This document shows, piece after piece, positions 9,908-19,023 of a DNA stretch of 64,000 bases. The DNA comes from Tianweitania aestuarii (lineage in GTDB: Bacteria; Pseudomonadota; Alphaproteobacteria; Rhizobiales; Rhizobiaceae), in assembly GCF_018457165.1 (NCBI RefSeq), contig NZ_JAFMNX010000004.1, positions 124,001 through 188,000 on the forward strand. Direction: 5' to 3'. The notes below the pieces were generated by a model, which did not search any database, was not told the origin of the DNA, and saw nothing but the letters and a program-made list of their open reading frames with translations. A program made the position numbers and the translations under genes. The stretch's first letter is position 1. Every line of letters begins with the position of its first letter.

Positions 9908-10888
9908 TCAGGCGGACAGGAACAGGTCGGCCGTGTAGAACTCCTTCGGCGGCATGGCTTCCTTCAGCTGGCCGAATTCCACGAACATCTTGTTGAACTG
10001 ATCGAGCCAGCTTTCCACCGTGCCATCCTTAGTGAAAGTTTCGAGTTCCTGGCTCGTCAGCAGCTTGCGGCTGCGGGCGACGTTCTCGACGGCTTCCTTT
10101 GGCGCATTGAGATAAGCAGTGGTCAGTTCGATGGATTCATCGAGATTGGCGGCGCGCCAATCGATCGCCTTCTTCATGACCGACAAGAACTTCTTCACCT
10201 TCTCCGGGTCCTGATCTACCACCTCGTTACGGGCAACGAGCGTGTTGATGAAGGACGTATCCGGATAGAAGTCCGCATTGGCCGCTAGTTCCTTCATCTC
10301 CGGCACCTGCTTCTTGATCACCGTGATCAGCGGGTACCAGATGCCCGCAGCCTCGATCTGGCGTGACGCGAAAGCGGCGACAACCGTGCTCGGATCCATC
10401 GGCACCATGTCGATGTCGTTGACCGTCATGCCTGCTTTTTCCAGCGCCAGGCGCAGGATCATGTCGCCCGACGTGCCCTGCGGCACACCCACTTTCTTGC
10501 CCTTGAGCTGATCGATGGAGGCAATGTCCGGCTGCGCAATGACGCGGTCTGAGAAGCCGATATCGTTGACCGAAATGACCTTGGCGCGACCACTCGCCGG
10601 CAGCCACAGCGCGCCCGGTCCGATCGTACCAAAGTCGAGGCTTCCCGCGCCCATCGCCTGGATCTGTATCGGGCCGTTTGTAAACACCTTGGCATCAGCG
10701 GTGAGGCCTTCGGCTTCCCACAGCTTCTGGTTATCGGCGATGGCGAGCACGCTCGCATTGGGGAAATCGGCGATATAGCCGACGCTGATGTTTGTTGCCG
10801 ATTGTGCGCGACCGATGGTGGCCGGCATCGCTAAGCCGAACGCAGCAACCGCCGCGCTCGTTTTCAGGAATGATCGTCTCGATGGCAT
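9908..10888 (-). CDS. ABC transporter substrate-binding protein, SsuA/TauA/NrtA group
   Basis: 326 residues. A twin-arginine signal motif, SRRSFLKT (residues 3-10), and hydrophobic stretch up to about GRAQS indicate Tat export. The body (IPVGYIADFPNAS-like start, KKVGVPQGTSGDMILRLALEKAG) matches the NMT1/SsuA-like binding proteins for sulfonates, taurine, nitrate and sulfate esters. The start at 10888 is fixed by GGGAGGAAGACAAC directly upstream; the frame runs further upstream but only as antisense coding noise. Together with the ATPase and permease upstream it forms an importer embedded among sulfatase genes, so a sulfate ester is the likely cargo (inference). Confidence 0.9.
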   Translation of the reverse strand: MPSRRSFLKTSAAVAAFGLAMPATIGRAQSATNISVGYIADFPNASVLAIADNQKLWEAEGLTADAKVFTNGPIQIQAMGAGSLDFGTIGPGALWLPASGRAKVISVNDIGFSDRVIAQPDIASIDQLKGKKVGVPQGTSGDMILRLALEKAGMTVNDIDMVPMDPSTVVAAFASRQIEAAGIWYPLITVIKKQVPEMKELAANADFYPDTSFINTLVARNEVVDQDPEKVKKFLSVMKKAIDWRAANLDESIELTTAYLNAPKEAVENVARSRKLLTSQELETFTKDGTVESWLDQFNKMFVEFGQLKEAMPPKEFYTADLFLSA

Positions 10889-10917
10889 GTTGTCTTCCTC
10901 CCAGTTGAACTTCACAC

Positions 10918-11691
10918 TCAAGCAGCGGCGGCCGGATGATAAACGGCACGCCACACCTCGTTTCGCAGCGTTGCGAATTCGGGCGACAAACGGATCTCCT
11001 CCGTTCGTGGATACGGCAGGCCAACGTCGATGATCCGGTCTAGGCGGCCGGGTCGCGCCGCCATGACGACCACACGATTGGCGAGATACACCGCCTCGTC
11101 GACGTCGTGGGTGATGAACATTACCGTGCGCCGTTCCTTGCTCCAGGTCTGCAGCAGCTGATCCTGAAGCTGCACGCGCGTCAGGGCGTCGAGTGCGCCA
11201 AAGGGCTCGTCCATCAGCAGGATCTTGGGGTTGACGGCATAGGCGCGCGCGATCGCGCAACGCTGCTTCATGCCGCCGGACAGCATCTTCGGCAGCGCAT
11301 GAGCGAAGTCCTTCAGCCCCACAAGGTCGATGAAGTGATCGGCGATCTCGCGACGCTTCTGCTTCGGTATGTTCTGAAGGCGCAGGCCAAATTCCACGTT
11401 CTCGCGAACGGTCAGCCAGGGAAACAGCGCATATTGCTGGAAGATCACGCCGCGCTCCGGACCTGGGCCCTTCACCTCCACGCCATCGACCACGACCTGG
11501 CCCGATGAGGGTTGGAGAAGCCCGGCCGCGATGTTCATGGCTGTCGACTTGCCGCAACCGGAAGGGCCGACAACCGTGATGAACTCGCCGTCCTCGATAT
11601 CGAGAGAGAAGCGGTCAAGCGCCTTGAAGATCGGCCGACCGGCCACGTCGAAGGTGCGCGAAACGTCCTTGAACGAGATCTTCGGGTTCAT
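10918..11691 (-). CDS. ABC transporter ATP-binding protein, SsuB/TauB type
   Basis: 257 residues. Walker A is at 42-50 (GPSGCGKST), the signature is LSGGMKQR and Walker B is [12 protein letters not shown], all intact. The start at 11691 overlaps the permease stop by four bases (ATGA), which decides it over the longer open frame. The family energises import of sulfonates, taurine, nitrate or aliphatic sulfates. It sits between permease and binding-protein genes in the 11-gene operon, with 29 bp to the binding-protein gene. Confidence 0.94.
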   Translation of the reverse strand: MNPKISFKDVSRTFDVAGRPIFKALDRFSLDIEDGEFITVVGPSGCGKSTAMNIAAGLLQPSSGQVVVDGVEVKGPGPERGVIFQQYALFPWLTVRENVEFGLRLQNIPKQKRREIADHFIDLVGLKDFAHALPKMLSGGMKQRCAIARAYAVNPKILLMDEPFGALDALTRVQLQDQLLQTWSKERRTVMFITHDVDEAVYLANRVVVMAARPGRLDRIIDVGLPYPRTEEIRLSPEFATLRNEVWRAVYHPAAAA

Positions 11692-12491
11692 GCCTTTTCC
11701 TGCCAAGCAGTGAGACGTCTGTCGGCGGCGATGACGATGCGGTCCATGATCAAACCCAGAATGCCGATCGTGATCAGGCTGACGAAGATAACCGGCAGGT
11801 CGTAGTAAAGCTGGCCCTGCTGCATGCGAAAGCCAAGACCGGACTGTGCCGCGATGAGTTCGGCGGCCACCACGGTCGCCCAAGACGAACCCAGCCCGAT
11901 GCGCACGCCAACCATGATGAAGGGGGTCGACGCTGGGATTACGACGCGGCGGAAGATGGTGGCATCCCTTGCGCCAAGAACCCGCGCGGCGTTGATCAAC
12001 GTGCGGTCGACGCTGATGACGCCCTGAAAGGTCGCAACGACGCTGGTGAGGAAGGCGGCCAGGAAGATGACGAAGATCTTGGGAACCTCGCCGATGCCCA
12101 TGGTGACAATCGCCAACGGGATGATGGCGAGTGGCGGAATGGTGCGGAAGAACTGGATATAAGGTTCGATCAGTCCGCGTGCGGTGGGATACCAGCCCAT
12201 TAGGAAGCCGACCGGGACGGCCACCGCTATGCCGAGGATGAAGCCGGTCAACACACGAGCCAGACTTGCCAGCGCATCGGAAACCAGCAGGCCGCTGGAG
12301 ATCGAAGCAATGGCCTGATTGAAGACCTGGACCGGCGTCGGCAGGCCTACCACACCGAGCGAGGTGACCAGCTGCCAGAAGCCGAGGCCGAAAACCAGCG
12401 CGACGATGTTCAAGCCGATCATGCTGTTGAAGCGCCAGCTGCTTTTAACAGCGCCAGCTTGCGGGAGCGGCTCCGTTGCTGCTTCGCTCAT
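11688..12491 (-). CDS. ABC transporter permease, SsuC/TauC type
   Basis: 267-residue inner-membrane permease with about six hydrophobic segments and the BPD_transp_1 coupling region ([19 protein letters not shown]). The N-terminus is cytoplasmic and polar ([13 protein letters not shown]). The start overlaps the FGE stop by four bases, and its own stop overlaps the ATPase start. It is the channel of the SsuABC-like importer. Confidence 0.93.
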   Translation of the reverse strand: MSEAATEPLPQAGAVKSSWRFNSMIGLNIVALVFGLGFWQLVTSLGVVGLPTPVQVFNQAIASISSGLLVSDALASLARVLTGFILGIAVAVPVGFLMGWYPTARGLIEPYIQFFRTIPPLAIIPLAIVTMGIGEVPKIFVIFLAAFLTSVVATFQGVISVDRTLINAARVLGARDATIFRRVVIPASTPFIMVGVRIGLGSSWATVVAAELIAAQSGLGFRMQQGQLYYDLPVIFVSLITIGILGLIMDRIVIAADRRLTAWQEKA

Positions 12492-13483
12492 GCGGCACCT
12501 GTCGGTGCTGATTTCCCGGAGGAAGGCTCGCGCCGCACGCAGCGAAAGCCGATATGCGTGGTTGCACTATCGACCATTTCCGCATGCCGTGCGGCCGGTC
12601 GGTAGCGTTGGCAATAATTGGGCGCACACATATGCGACCCTCCCTTGAGAACCTTGCGCGGAATGCGGATGGCCGGCTGGTTGCGATCGAAGCTGCTGTC
12701 CGGATCGCTCCGCCTCGGGTTCAGCGCTACGCAACAGGACCCTTCGCTCGGTTGATGCCGGTCGCTCCAGAAGTCCTCCGTCCATTCCCAGACATTGCCG
12801 ATCACGTCGAAGAGACCAAAGCCATTGGCGGGATAGGACCCCACCCTGCTCGTCCCGAAGTCGCCATCTCCATCCGGATCACGAAACGGAAAAGCGCCGT
12901 TCCAGGTGTTAGCCATGCGCTGGCCACCGGGCATCAACTCGTCGCCCCAGGGGAAATCCGCTCCATCGCGACCGCCGCGTGCCGCAAACTCCCATTCCGC
13001 TTCCGTCGGCAGCGCCTTGTCTGCCCATTCGGCATAAGCGGCGGCATCGGAATAGGCGATATGAACGACCGGGTGGTCCATCATCGCCTCCGTCAACGGC
13101 GTTTCGCCATCGGGCAGGTGCCAGCAGGCACCGTAGCAGAAGCGCCACCAGCGTTCCCGCGCACGTGGATCGGCGGGCGATGTCGGCGGATCGAATACGA
13201 TCGAGCCGGCCTTCAGCATCGATGGATCGGCACCTGGATAAAGCGCGGGATCGGGATCGTGCTCAGCCACCGTCTTGTAGCCGGTATCAGAAACAAAGCG
13301 CGCGAAGTCCCGGTTGGTGACCGGCGTCGGATCGATCCAGAAACCATCGACCTGAACGCGGCGCACGGGACCTTCTTCCGGATAGTGGCGGTCGGATCCC
13401 ATGTAGAAGGTGCCGCCTTCGATCCAGATCATCTCGTCCTGTGCTGCTTGGGCGGCTGTCGCCGCTGTAGAAGATAAAGTCAT
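12488..13483 (-). CDS. Formylglycine-generating enzyme (sulfatase-modifying factor)
   Basis: 331 residues of the FGE/SUMF1 fold. The catalytic cysteine pair is intact: Cys286 and Cys291 in [12 protein letters not shown], followed by HIGFRCVR as in characterised aerobic FGEs. [15 protein letters not shown] and [11 protein letters not shown] are family hallmarks. It oxidises the CxPxR cysteine of sulfatases to formylglycine with copper and oxygen. There is no signal peptide, so it would act in the cytosol on the two sulfatases in the operon. It overlaps the upstream sulfatase by one base and the permease by four. Confidence 0.95.
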   Translation of the reverse strand: MTLSSTAATAAQAAQDEMIWIEGGTFYMGSDRHYPEEGPVRRVQVDGFWIDPTPVTNRDFARFVSDTGYKTVAEHDPDPALYPGADPSMLKAGSIVFDPPTSPADPRARERWWRFCYGACWHLPDGETPLTEAMMDHPVVHIAYSDAAAYAEWADKALPTEAEWEFAARGGRDGADFPWGDELMPGGQRMANTWNGAFPFRDPDGDGDFGTSRVGSYPANGFGLFDVIGNVWEWTEDFWSDRHQPSEGSCCVALNPRRSDPDSSFDRNQPAIRIPRKVLKGGSHMCAPNYCQRYRPAARHAEMVDSATTHIGFRCVRREPSSGKSAPTGAA

Positions 13484-14964
13484 CAGCGCATCTCCGCCGT
13501 GCGGTTACGCGTGCGATAGTTGGAATCGATCAGCCATTCGCGCATGACATCGAGCAGCTCACGCCGGATCTTGGCGTGTGCCGGATCGTTCCAAAGGTTG
13601 TGAACCTCCTTCGGGTCGGCTTCAAGATCAAACAGCTGGCCCTCCTTCGATCCCTTGAAGTGCACAAGCTTCCAGCGATCGCTGCGCACGCCGGTGATGA
13701 ACTCGACGCCCCCAAGCGCAACATCGCCAGCCTGTTCGCAGAAGACGTAAGAACGCGGTTCCCAAGGCTTGTCTTGGAGGGCTGGCATCAGGCTCTGCGC
13801 TTCGAAATCGGGCGGCGGCGTGATGCCGGCGAGTTCGAGAATGGTCGGCCCGAGGTCGAACCACTGGCACTGCCCGTCCACAGTGCGCCCGCCTTCAAAA
13901 CGGCCGGCGGATGACCAGACGATAGTGGGCACGCGCGTGACCACATCATACATCGACCACTTCTGGATCAGCCCATGCTCGCCGAGACATTCGCCGTGGT
14001 CGGAGGTGAAGATGATCACCGCATCTTTGAGATAGCCGCGTTCCTCGAGCGAGGTGAGCAGCTGGCCGATCTTCTCGTCGATCAGCGTGACATTGCCGAG
14101 ATAATGGGCCCACAGGCGGTGCATCTGTTCGGGTGTGGGATCGAGGCTCCAAACAACGGAGTCATGATCCACCTCGACATCATGGACGCGCTTTTCCTTC
14201 AACGCAGGATGCAGCGTTTCGAGTTCTTCCGCGGACGGCTTGGTGACCGGCAGATCGTTGCGCTTGAGATAAGGCTCGGAATAGCGGGCAGGGGGATCGA
14301 AGGGTGGATGGGGGCCGGGCATACCGACCTGCAGGAACAGGGGTTCTGTGGTCGGGTAGGTCTCGACCCACCATTTCGCCATGTTGCCGACAAAGGCATC
14401 CGAATGGAGCTCTTCCGGCAGTTCCCAGTCAAAGCAGCCGAGACTTTCGCGGTAGTCGCTGCGCTGGCGATAGGTTTCGCGCTGCTGCTTGACGAGACCA
14501 TGAGCGGCCAGCGCCTTGTCCCACTCGTCGAAATACCATCGGCCTTCGAGATAGCGATCCTTGTTTTCAACGACGTAGCGCTCGTTGAAGCCGGCATCGG
14601 AATCGTAGGGGATCGTATGCATCTTGCCGATGTTGACGCATCGATAGCCGGAATCCCGGAGCTGCTCGACCCAGGTGTGTTGCCACTTCTGGCCGTTTGC
14701 GAGCACGCCGGTCGTGTGCGGATAATAGCCGGTGAACAGGCTGGCGCGCGACGGCACGCAGCTCGGCGCCGTGATGTGACATTGCGAGAAAACAACGCCT
14801 TCCTGCACGAGACGGTCGAGGTTCGGCGTCACCGCGTAAGGAAAGCCGAGCGCCGCGATGGTGTCATAGCGCTGCTGGTCGGTGATGATCAGGATGATGT
14901 TGGGCCGATCAGCCACGGAAGGCACCTTTGTTTGTTCGTCTTTTGCTGTCACGGAAGCGCTCAT
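13483..14964 (-). CDS. Cytosolic sulfatase 2 (formylglycine-dependent type I)
   Basis: 493 residues. The formylglycine motif C-V-P-S-R is at residues 69-73. Metal-site motifs IIITDQQRYDT-like and FTSDHGECLGEHG are present. The start at 14964 overlaps the GntR stop (ATGA); the frame extends upstream to 15138 but only inside the GntR gene. It shares long blocks with sulfatase 1 by eye (SGYRCVNxGKMHT, RYVVENKDR, ELHSDxFV, GPHPPxDP), so the pair looks like an old duplication now separated by FGE and transporter genes. It has no signal peptide. The two may act on different positions or chain lengths of one substrate (inference). Confidence 0.92.
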   Translation of the reverse strand: MSASVTAKDEQTKVPSVADRPNIILIITDQQRYDTIAALGFPYAVTPNLDRLVQEGVVFSQCHITAPSCVPSRASLFTGYYPHTTGVLANGQKWQHTWVEQLRDSGYRCVNIGKMHTIPYDSDAGFNERYVVENKDRYLEGRWYFDEWDKALAAHGLVKQQRETYRQRSDYRESLGCFDWELPEELHSDAFVGNMAKWWVETYPTTEPLFLQVGMPGPHPPFDPPARYSEPYLKRNDLPVTKPSAEELETLHPALKEKRVHDVEVDHDSVVWSLDPTPEQMHRLWAHYLGNVTLIDEKIGQLLTSLEERGYLKDAVIIFTSDHGECLGEHGLIQKWSMYDVVTRVPTIVWSSAGRFEGGRTVDGQCQWFDLGPTILELAGITPPPDFEAQSLMPALQDKPWEPRSYVFCEQAGDVALGGVEFITGVRSDRWKLVHFKGSKEGQLFDLEADPKEVHNLWNDPAHAKIRRELLDVMREWLIDSNYRTRNRTAEMR

Positions 14965-15674
14965 TCTTCGATCCTGAGGTCGAAGAAGCGTTCTGCCAAA
15001 GTGTCGAGGTGCGCTTCCATTGCCGTCCTCGCCGCAGCAGGCAAACGACGGTGTATCGCGCGTTGAATGAGGCCGTGTTCCGCTGCGGACTTGCGCCGAT
15101 TGGCGGCCGAACGCGTGCGCGAATACCAGCGGTCCCACATCGGGCTTTCGCGCATGCGCCAGAGATGGCCGACATAGGTCTCGAAGATGCCGTTACCGGA
15201 CGCCTTGGCGATCAGCATGTGAAACTCGGTGTCGGCATGATCGAAGCGCGGCACATCGTTGATGGAAGCAGCCATGATCTCCAGAGCACGCCCGATCGCT
15301 GCAATCTGCGCGTCGGTTCCGCGTTCCGCCGCAAGAGCCGCCGCTTCACCTTCGATCACACGCCGCGCATGCAGCACCTCCCAAGGACCTTCCAGCTCCG
15401 GCACGTCGAGCGCGGACATGCTGACATTGCGGCCGATCTGCGGAAGAACGAAAATTCCCGAACCAACGCGGATTTCGACATGGCGCATCAGTTCCAGCGC
15501 CAGCATCGCCTCGCGTAAGGTCGCGCGACTGACTTCATAACGCACGGCGAGCTCCCGTTCCGGCGGAAGCCGGCTGCCGGGCGCAAACTCGCCAGCGAGA
15601 ATGCAGCGGATCAGATCCTGCGCGACCTGCTGGTAACGACGATCGCCGGCCGATGGAAACTCGAACATCTTCAT
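14961..15674 (-). CDS. GntR-family transcriptional regulator, FadR/FCD subfamily
   Basis: 237 residues. The N-terminal winged helix-turn-helix (ILAGEFAPGSRLPPERELAVRYEVSRATLREAMLAL, quoted in part) is followed by an all-helical FCD ligand domain from about residue 95. The gene lies inside the operon, overlapping tctA upstream and sulfatase 2 downstream by four bases each, so it would be made together with what it controls. Its likely operator is the TGGTCAGACCA dyad at 18753-18763 upstream of tctC. The FCD domain usually binds a small organic acid bound to a metal, which may be the pathway product or substrate. Confidence 0.93.
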   Translation of the reverse strand: MKMFEFPSAGDRRYQQVAQDLIRCILAGEFAPGSRLPPERELAVRYEVSRATLREAMLALELMRHVEIRVGSGIFVLPQIGRNVSMSALDVPELEGPWEVLHARRVIEGEAAALAAERGTDAQIAAIGRALEIMAASINDVPRFDHADTEFHMLIAKASGNGIFETYVGHLWRMRESPMWDRWYSRTRSAANRRKSAAEHGLIQRAIHRRLPAAARTAMEAHLDTLAERFFDLRIEE

Positions 15675-17155
15675 TCAGCGGTCCTTCTCACGCGCTTGGC
15701 AAGATGGGCCGATACAGCAGGCCAAAGAAGCGCCGCGAAGGCGATGACAAGGAACACAAGCGCAAACGGCCGCTGGAGAACCGCCGTCACGTCGCCATCG
15801 GACATCATCATGGACGCCCGCAATTGCTCCTCCGCGATCGGGGCCAGCACGAAGCCAATGACGAACGGTCCAAGCGGCACCTTGGCGAGTTCCAGGCACA
15901 GCCCGATCACACCAAAGGCGATCATTACCCAGACATCGAAGAAGCTGTTGTTGACCGCAAACGAGCCGACCACGCAGAACACGAGAATGACACCAAGCAA
16001 ACCCGCGCGCGGGATCTGCGCGATTGCCGCGATATAGCGCACGGTGCTCCACATGAGGATGAGCATGAGAATGTTGGCCACGAGATAAGCGGCAATAATG
16101 CCATAGGCGATTTCCGGCGAGTTTTGAAACAGCAGCGGACCCGGTTGAAGATTGTGGATCGTGAGCGCGCCAATCAGGATCGCTTCCGTCACGCTGCCCG
16201 GGATGCCCATCGTGATCAGCGGGATCAAGGCGCCGCCAATCGCGGCATTGTTGGCGGTCTCACCAGCCACAACGCCCGCTTCCTCGCCCTTGCCGAAGCG
16301 TTCCGGATTCCGCGAGAATTGACGAGCGATGCTGTAGGAGATCAGCGCCGCCACATTACCGCCGATGCCGGGCAACAGGCCGATCCATGTTCCGATCACC
16401 GATGAGCGCATCATGTTCGGTCCATGGCGGCGAATATCCGAGACGTGAACCGGCAGGTGGCGATCCGGCAAACGGAATGGTCCTGTCGCCTTTGCAGGTG
16501 CGGCCGCTTCGCGGAGGATCTGGCTGATCGCGAATGCGCCGATCAGCACCGGCAACAGCCCGAAGCCGGACAAAAGGCTGTCGAAGCCAAAGGTGAGGCG
16601 GTCACGTCCAACGGAACTGTCGATGCCAGGCAGCGCGAAGGCCATTCCAAGGGCTGCACCCAGAAGCGCCTTGACGAGCGAACCGCTTGCCAGCGCCGCC
16701 AGCATGAACAACGCCATCAGAACGAGCGCGAAATATTCCCAAGGGCCGAACTGCAGCGCGACATGCGCCAAAGTCGGCGACATGCCGGCGAGAAAAGCCC
16801 AAGACACCAGCCCACCGACGACCGACGCCATGATGCCGAGCGCAAGAGCGCGTTCAGCCTTGCCCTGCTGCGCCATGGGATAACCGTCGAAGGTCGTAAC
16901 GATGGAAGAAGGCGTACCAGGCATGCGCAGAAGAATGGCGGTGATCAACCCGCCCGAGATGCCGCCCACATATTCCCCGATCAGAAGGGTGACGGCGTTG
17001 ACCGGGTCCATGTGGAAGGTCAACGGCAAGGTCAGCGCAATCAGCATGGAGGCCGTGAGGCCCGGAATGGCGCCCACCACGATACCGAGCGCGGTTCCGC
17101 AAAGAAGGAACAGGAGGTTGTCGACTTGGAAAAGAACAAGCAGCGCGTCAAGCAT
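15671..17155 (-). CDS. Tripartite tricarboxylate transporter, large permease (TctA family)
   Basis: 494-residue, very hydrophobic protein with about 11-12 membrane segments. It contains the TctA glycine-rich motifs GAIPGLTASMLIALTLPL near the start and GLLPGIGGNVAALISYS in the middle. It starts 2 bp after tctB stops and overlaps the regulator gene by four bases. It is the main channel of a secondary, ion-driven transporter that works with a periplasmic binding protein. Known substrates of the family are citrate, tartrate, aromatic acids and other carboxylates. Confidence 0.95.
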   Translation of the reverse strand: MLDALLVLFQVDNLLFLLCGTALGIVVGAIPGLTASMLIALTLPLTFHMDPVNAVTLLIGEYVGGISGGLITAILLRMPGTPSSIVTTFDGYPMAQQGKAERALALGIMASVVGGLVSWAFLAGMSPTLAHVALQFGPWEYFALVLMALFMLAALASGSLVKALLGAALGMAFALPGIDSSVGRDRLTFGFDSLLSGFGLLPVLIGAFAISQILREAAAPAKATGPFRLPDRHLPVHVSDIRRHGPNMMRSSVIGTWIGLLPGIGGNVAALISYSIARQFSRNPERFGKGEEAGVVAGETANNAAIGGALIPLITMGIPGSVTEAILIGALTIHNLQPGPLLFQNSPEIAYGIIAAYLVANILMLILMWSTVRYIAAIAQIPRAGLLGVILVFCVVGSFAVNNSFFDVWVMIAFGVIGLCLELAKVPLGPFVIGFVLAPIAEEQLRASMMMSDGDVTAVLQRPFALVFLVIAFAALLWPAVSAHLAKRVRRTAE

Positions 17156-17157
17156 GA

Positions 17158-17670
17158 TCAGCCGATCGTCACGTAGAGATAGCGCTCGAAAACGAACTGA
17201 ATGGCGAGTGCAAGCAGGACGCCGGTGATGCCGATGGTGATCGCCGTGCGCAGTCGGGCCACACCAAGGAAGGCACCCAGCGCAGCCATGAGGATCGTGG
17301 TGGCGAGCACGAAGGGTACGCGAAAGACATCAAGCGCCGCGACATAGACGATCAGCGCAGCCAGAACGGCAATCGTCTGGAGCGGCCTTGCGGCGGAAAG
17401 ATCCGAAGCATCGGCTGCAGCAACTTCATCGGACGCCGCATCGGGCTCCTGGATAGAGTGGCGCTTCCCGCCGAGCGCGGCACCGGCCGCGATGATCAGT
17501 GCAAGAACGGTAATGCAGACGCCCAGGATGCGCGGCAGGGCGGCAGAGCCCAACGGCTCGAAGCGCGGCGGTGGCAGCTCCGACGCGCCCCAGAACAGCA
17601 GACCGGCGCCGATCAGGGCGCCCGCTGCGAGCAGCAGATCGCCCACAGCGGTTTTCCGCGGCTGGTTCAT
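17158..17670 (-). CDS. Tripartite tricarboxylate transporter, small subunit (TctB family)
   Basis: 170 residues with four predicted membrane segments and a polar loop in the middle, which is the TctB pattern. The start at 17670 has GGGGGAT upstream. It lies between tctC (33 bp gap) and tctA (2 bp gap). It has no catalytic role of its own; it is the required small membrane subunit of the carrier. Confidence 0.9.
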   Translation of the reverse strand: MNQPRKTAVGDLLLAAGALIGAGLLFWGASELPPPRFEPLGSAALPRILGVCITVLALIIAAGAALGGKRHSIQEPDAASDEVAAADASDLSAARPLQTIAVLAALIVYVAALDVFRVPFVLATTILMAALGAFLGVARLRTAITIGITGVLLALAIQFVFERYLYVTIG

Positions 17671-17703
17671 CCGGTTATCCCCCTGGATCGACGCGAAGCA
17701 GTG

Positions 17704-18690
17704 TTACTGGATGCGCTCGGCGACGGTGCGAAGCGAGCCAAGCGTTTCTTGCGCTTCGGTCATCGCAGTCTCGCCATCGGTCCAATAGGGATCGAGCGTG
17801 TTCTGCTTGAAGTATTCGATGATCTCGGGATCGTTGATCGCCTTCTCCAAAGCACCCGCGATCTTCTGCACGGCTTCATCCGGCGTGCCGGCAGGCGCCA
17901 GCCACCAGTTCGGATTGGCCCAAACGACGTTGTAGCCGAGCTCGGTCGCGGTTGGCACATCCGGCAGAGCAGGGGAGCGCTCGCGGCCGAAATAGACGAT
18001 GGCGTTCAGATCCTTGCCCTGCGTCACATATTCCGATGCAGCGAACAGCGCGATGTCGGCATTGTTTCCGAGCAGCAGGCGCAAACGGTCGGCATTGCTG
18101 TTGGCCGTGACATAGCGGGTTTCGAAACCAGCTTCCTGCGCCAGCATCGCACCGATGAAGTGGGGGATCGAACCGATGCCGACCGCTTCAACCAGACTGC
18201 GCGGCTTTTCCTTGAGGGCCGTGACAACCTCTTCCAACGACTTGTAGGGCGCATCCTTGCGCACCGCCCAAAGCGGGCTGCCGCCACCGGTCAGACCAAT
18301 CGATCGAAAATCCTCAAGCTTGAAGTTGCCGAGGTTCATTGCGATCGACATCAGGATTTCATGCGACCAGTGCATGATCGTGTAGCCATCCGGCTCACCG
18401 CGCTGAAGCTGTGCAATGGCGTTGGCACCAGCACCACCATCAGCGTTGACGATCACCATCGGCTGTTCCAGCCAGCCTTTCTCCTGGATCTTGTCCGCAA
18501 TCAGCCGGGCCACCACATCAGTGCGACCACCTGGCTTGAAAGGAACGATCACCCGGATAGGCTTCTCGGGAAAACCTTCAGCCTGAGCCTGAGACATCAG
18601 CTGAGGCAGACATGTCGTCGTGAGCGCAGCCAGGGCAATACCTGCTGCCGAAACGGTCCGCACAATCGCGCGCCGAAAATCTCTTGCCAT
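17704..18690 (-). CDS. Tripartite tricarboxylate transporter binding protein (TctC/Bug family)
   Basis: 328 residues. A signal peptide ends near QAQAEG (about residue 37). The mature start FPEKPIRVIVPFKPGGRTDVVARL is partly the Bug-family ligand loop (PGG-x-x-D). The start at 18690 is fixed by GGGAGGAGATTGCA directly upstream, against a longer open frame reaching 18969. It is the first gene of the operon. It would capture a carboxylate-bearing ligand in the periplasm for TctAB; in this context that could be the sulfate ester or its product (inference). Confidence 0.93.
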   Translation of the reverse strand: MARDFRRAIVRTVSAAGIALAALTTTCLPQLMSQAQAEGFPEKPIRVIVPFKPGGRTDVVARLIADKIQEKGWLEQPMVIVNADGGAGANAIAQLQRGEPDGYTIMHWSHEILMSIAMNLGNFKLEDFRSIGLTGGGSPLWAVRKDAPYKSLEEVVTALKEKPRSLVEAVGIGSIPHFIGAMLAQEAGFETRYVTANSNADRLRLLLGNNADIALFAASEYVTQGKDLNAIVYFGRERSPALPDVPTATELGYNVVWANPNWWLAPAGTPDEAVQKIAGALEKAINDPEIIEYFKQNTLDPYWTDGETAMTEAQETLGSLRTVAERIQ

Positions 18691-19023
18691 TGCAATCTCC
18701 TCCCTTTGCAAAGCGGAAGCTGATCGCCTCGCGCTTGAACCACCCTCCCAAGTGGTCAGACCAATCATGCAGGGAAATACAGAATTGTCCAGACCGGTTT
18801 TGAAGATCGTGTTGGCATGGATGTTTGCAGTGCCAAGACAAACATCAGCAAAGCCCGCTGCTCTTAGAAGGAACAGGGCAGTCGACGTTGGTGACGAATG
18901 TAAACCACCGATATTGATGCGCGGCTGCAGATCGATGTCAGTTTTGCTGCTCGATCCAAGCCGGTCCACGCTTCAACCCGCGCCCGCGTAGAATGACCAT
19001 GCGAGCGCAGGCATACGAAGACC
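18691..19023 (-). promoter_or_regulatory. Promoter region of the sulfatase operon with FCD-type operator
   Basis: This 333-bp stretch between fbp and tctC holds no gene. A perfect dyad TGGTCAGACCA (18753-18763) lies 63 bp upstream of tctC and fits the FadR-family consensus TNGTNNNACNA. A related imperfect copy, TTGTCCAGACCGG, starts near 18785. Further upstream TTGGCA (18812-18817) and TGCCAA (18831-18836) form a spaced inverted repeat. The first is the likely site for the operon's own GntR regulator; the others are suggestive only. Confidence 0.55.

Noticed and set aside
10889-11557. N-terminal extension of the SsuA-like protein, making a 549-residue fusion
   Set aside because: The extension reads antisense-like sequence in another frame of the ATPase gene. 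The Tat signal and a strong ribosome-binding site place the start at 10888.
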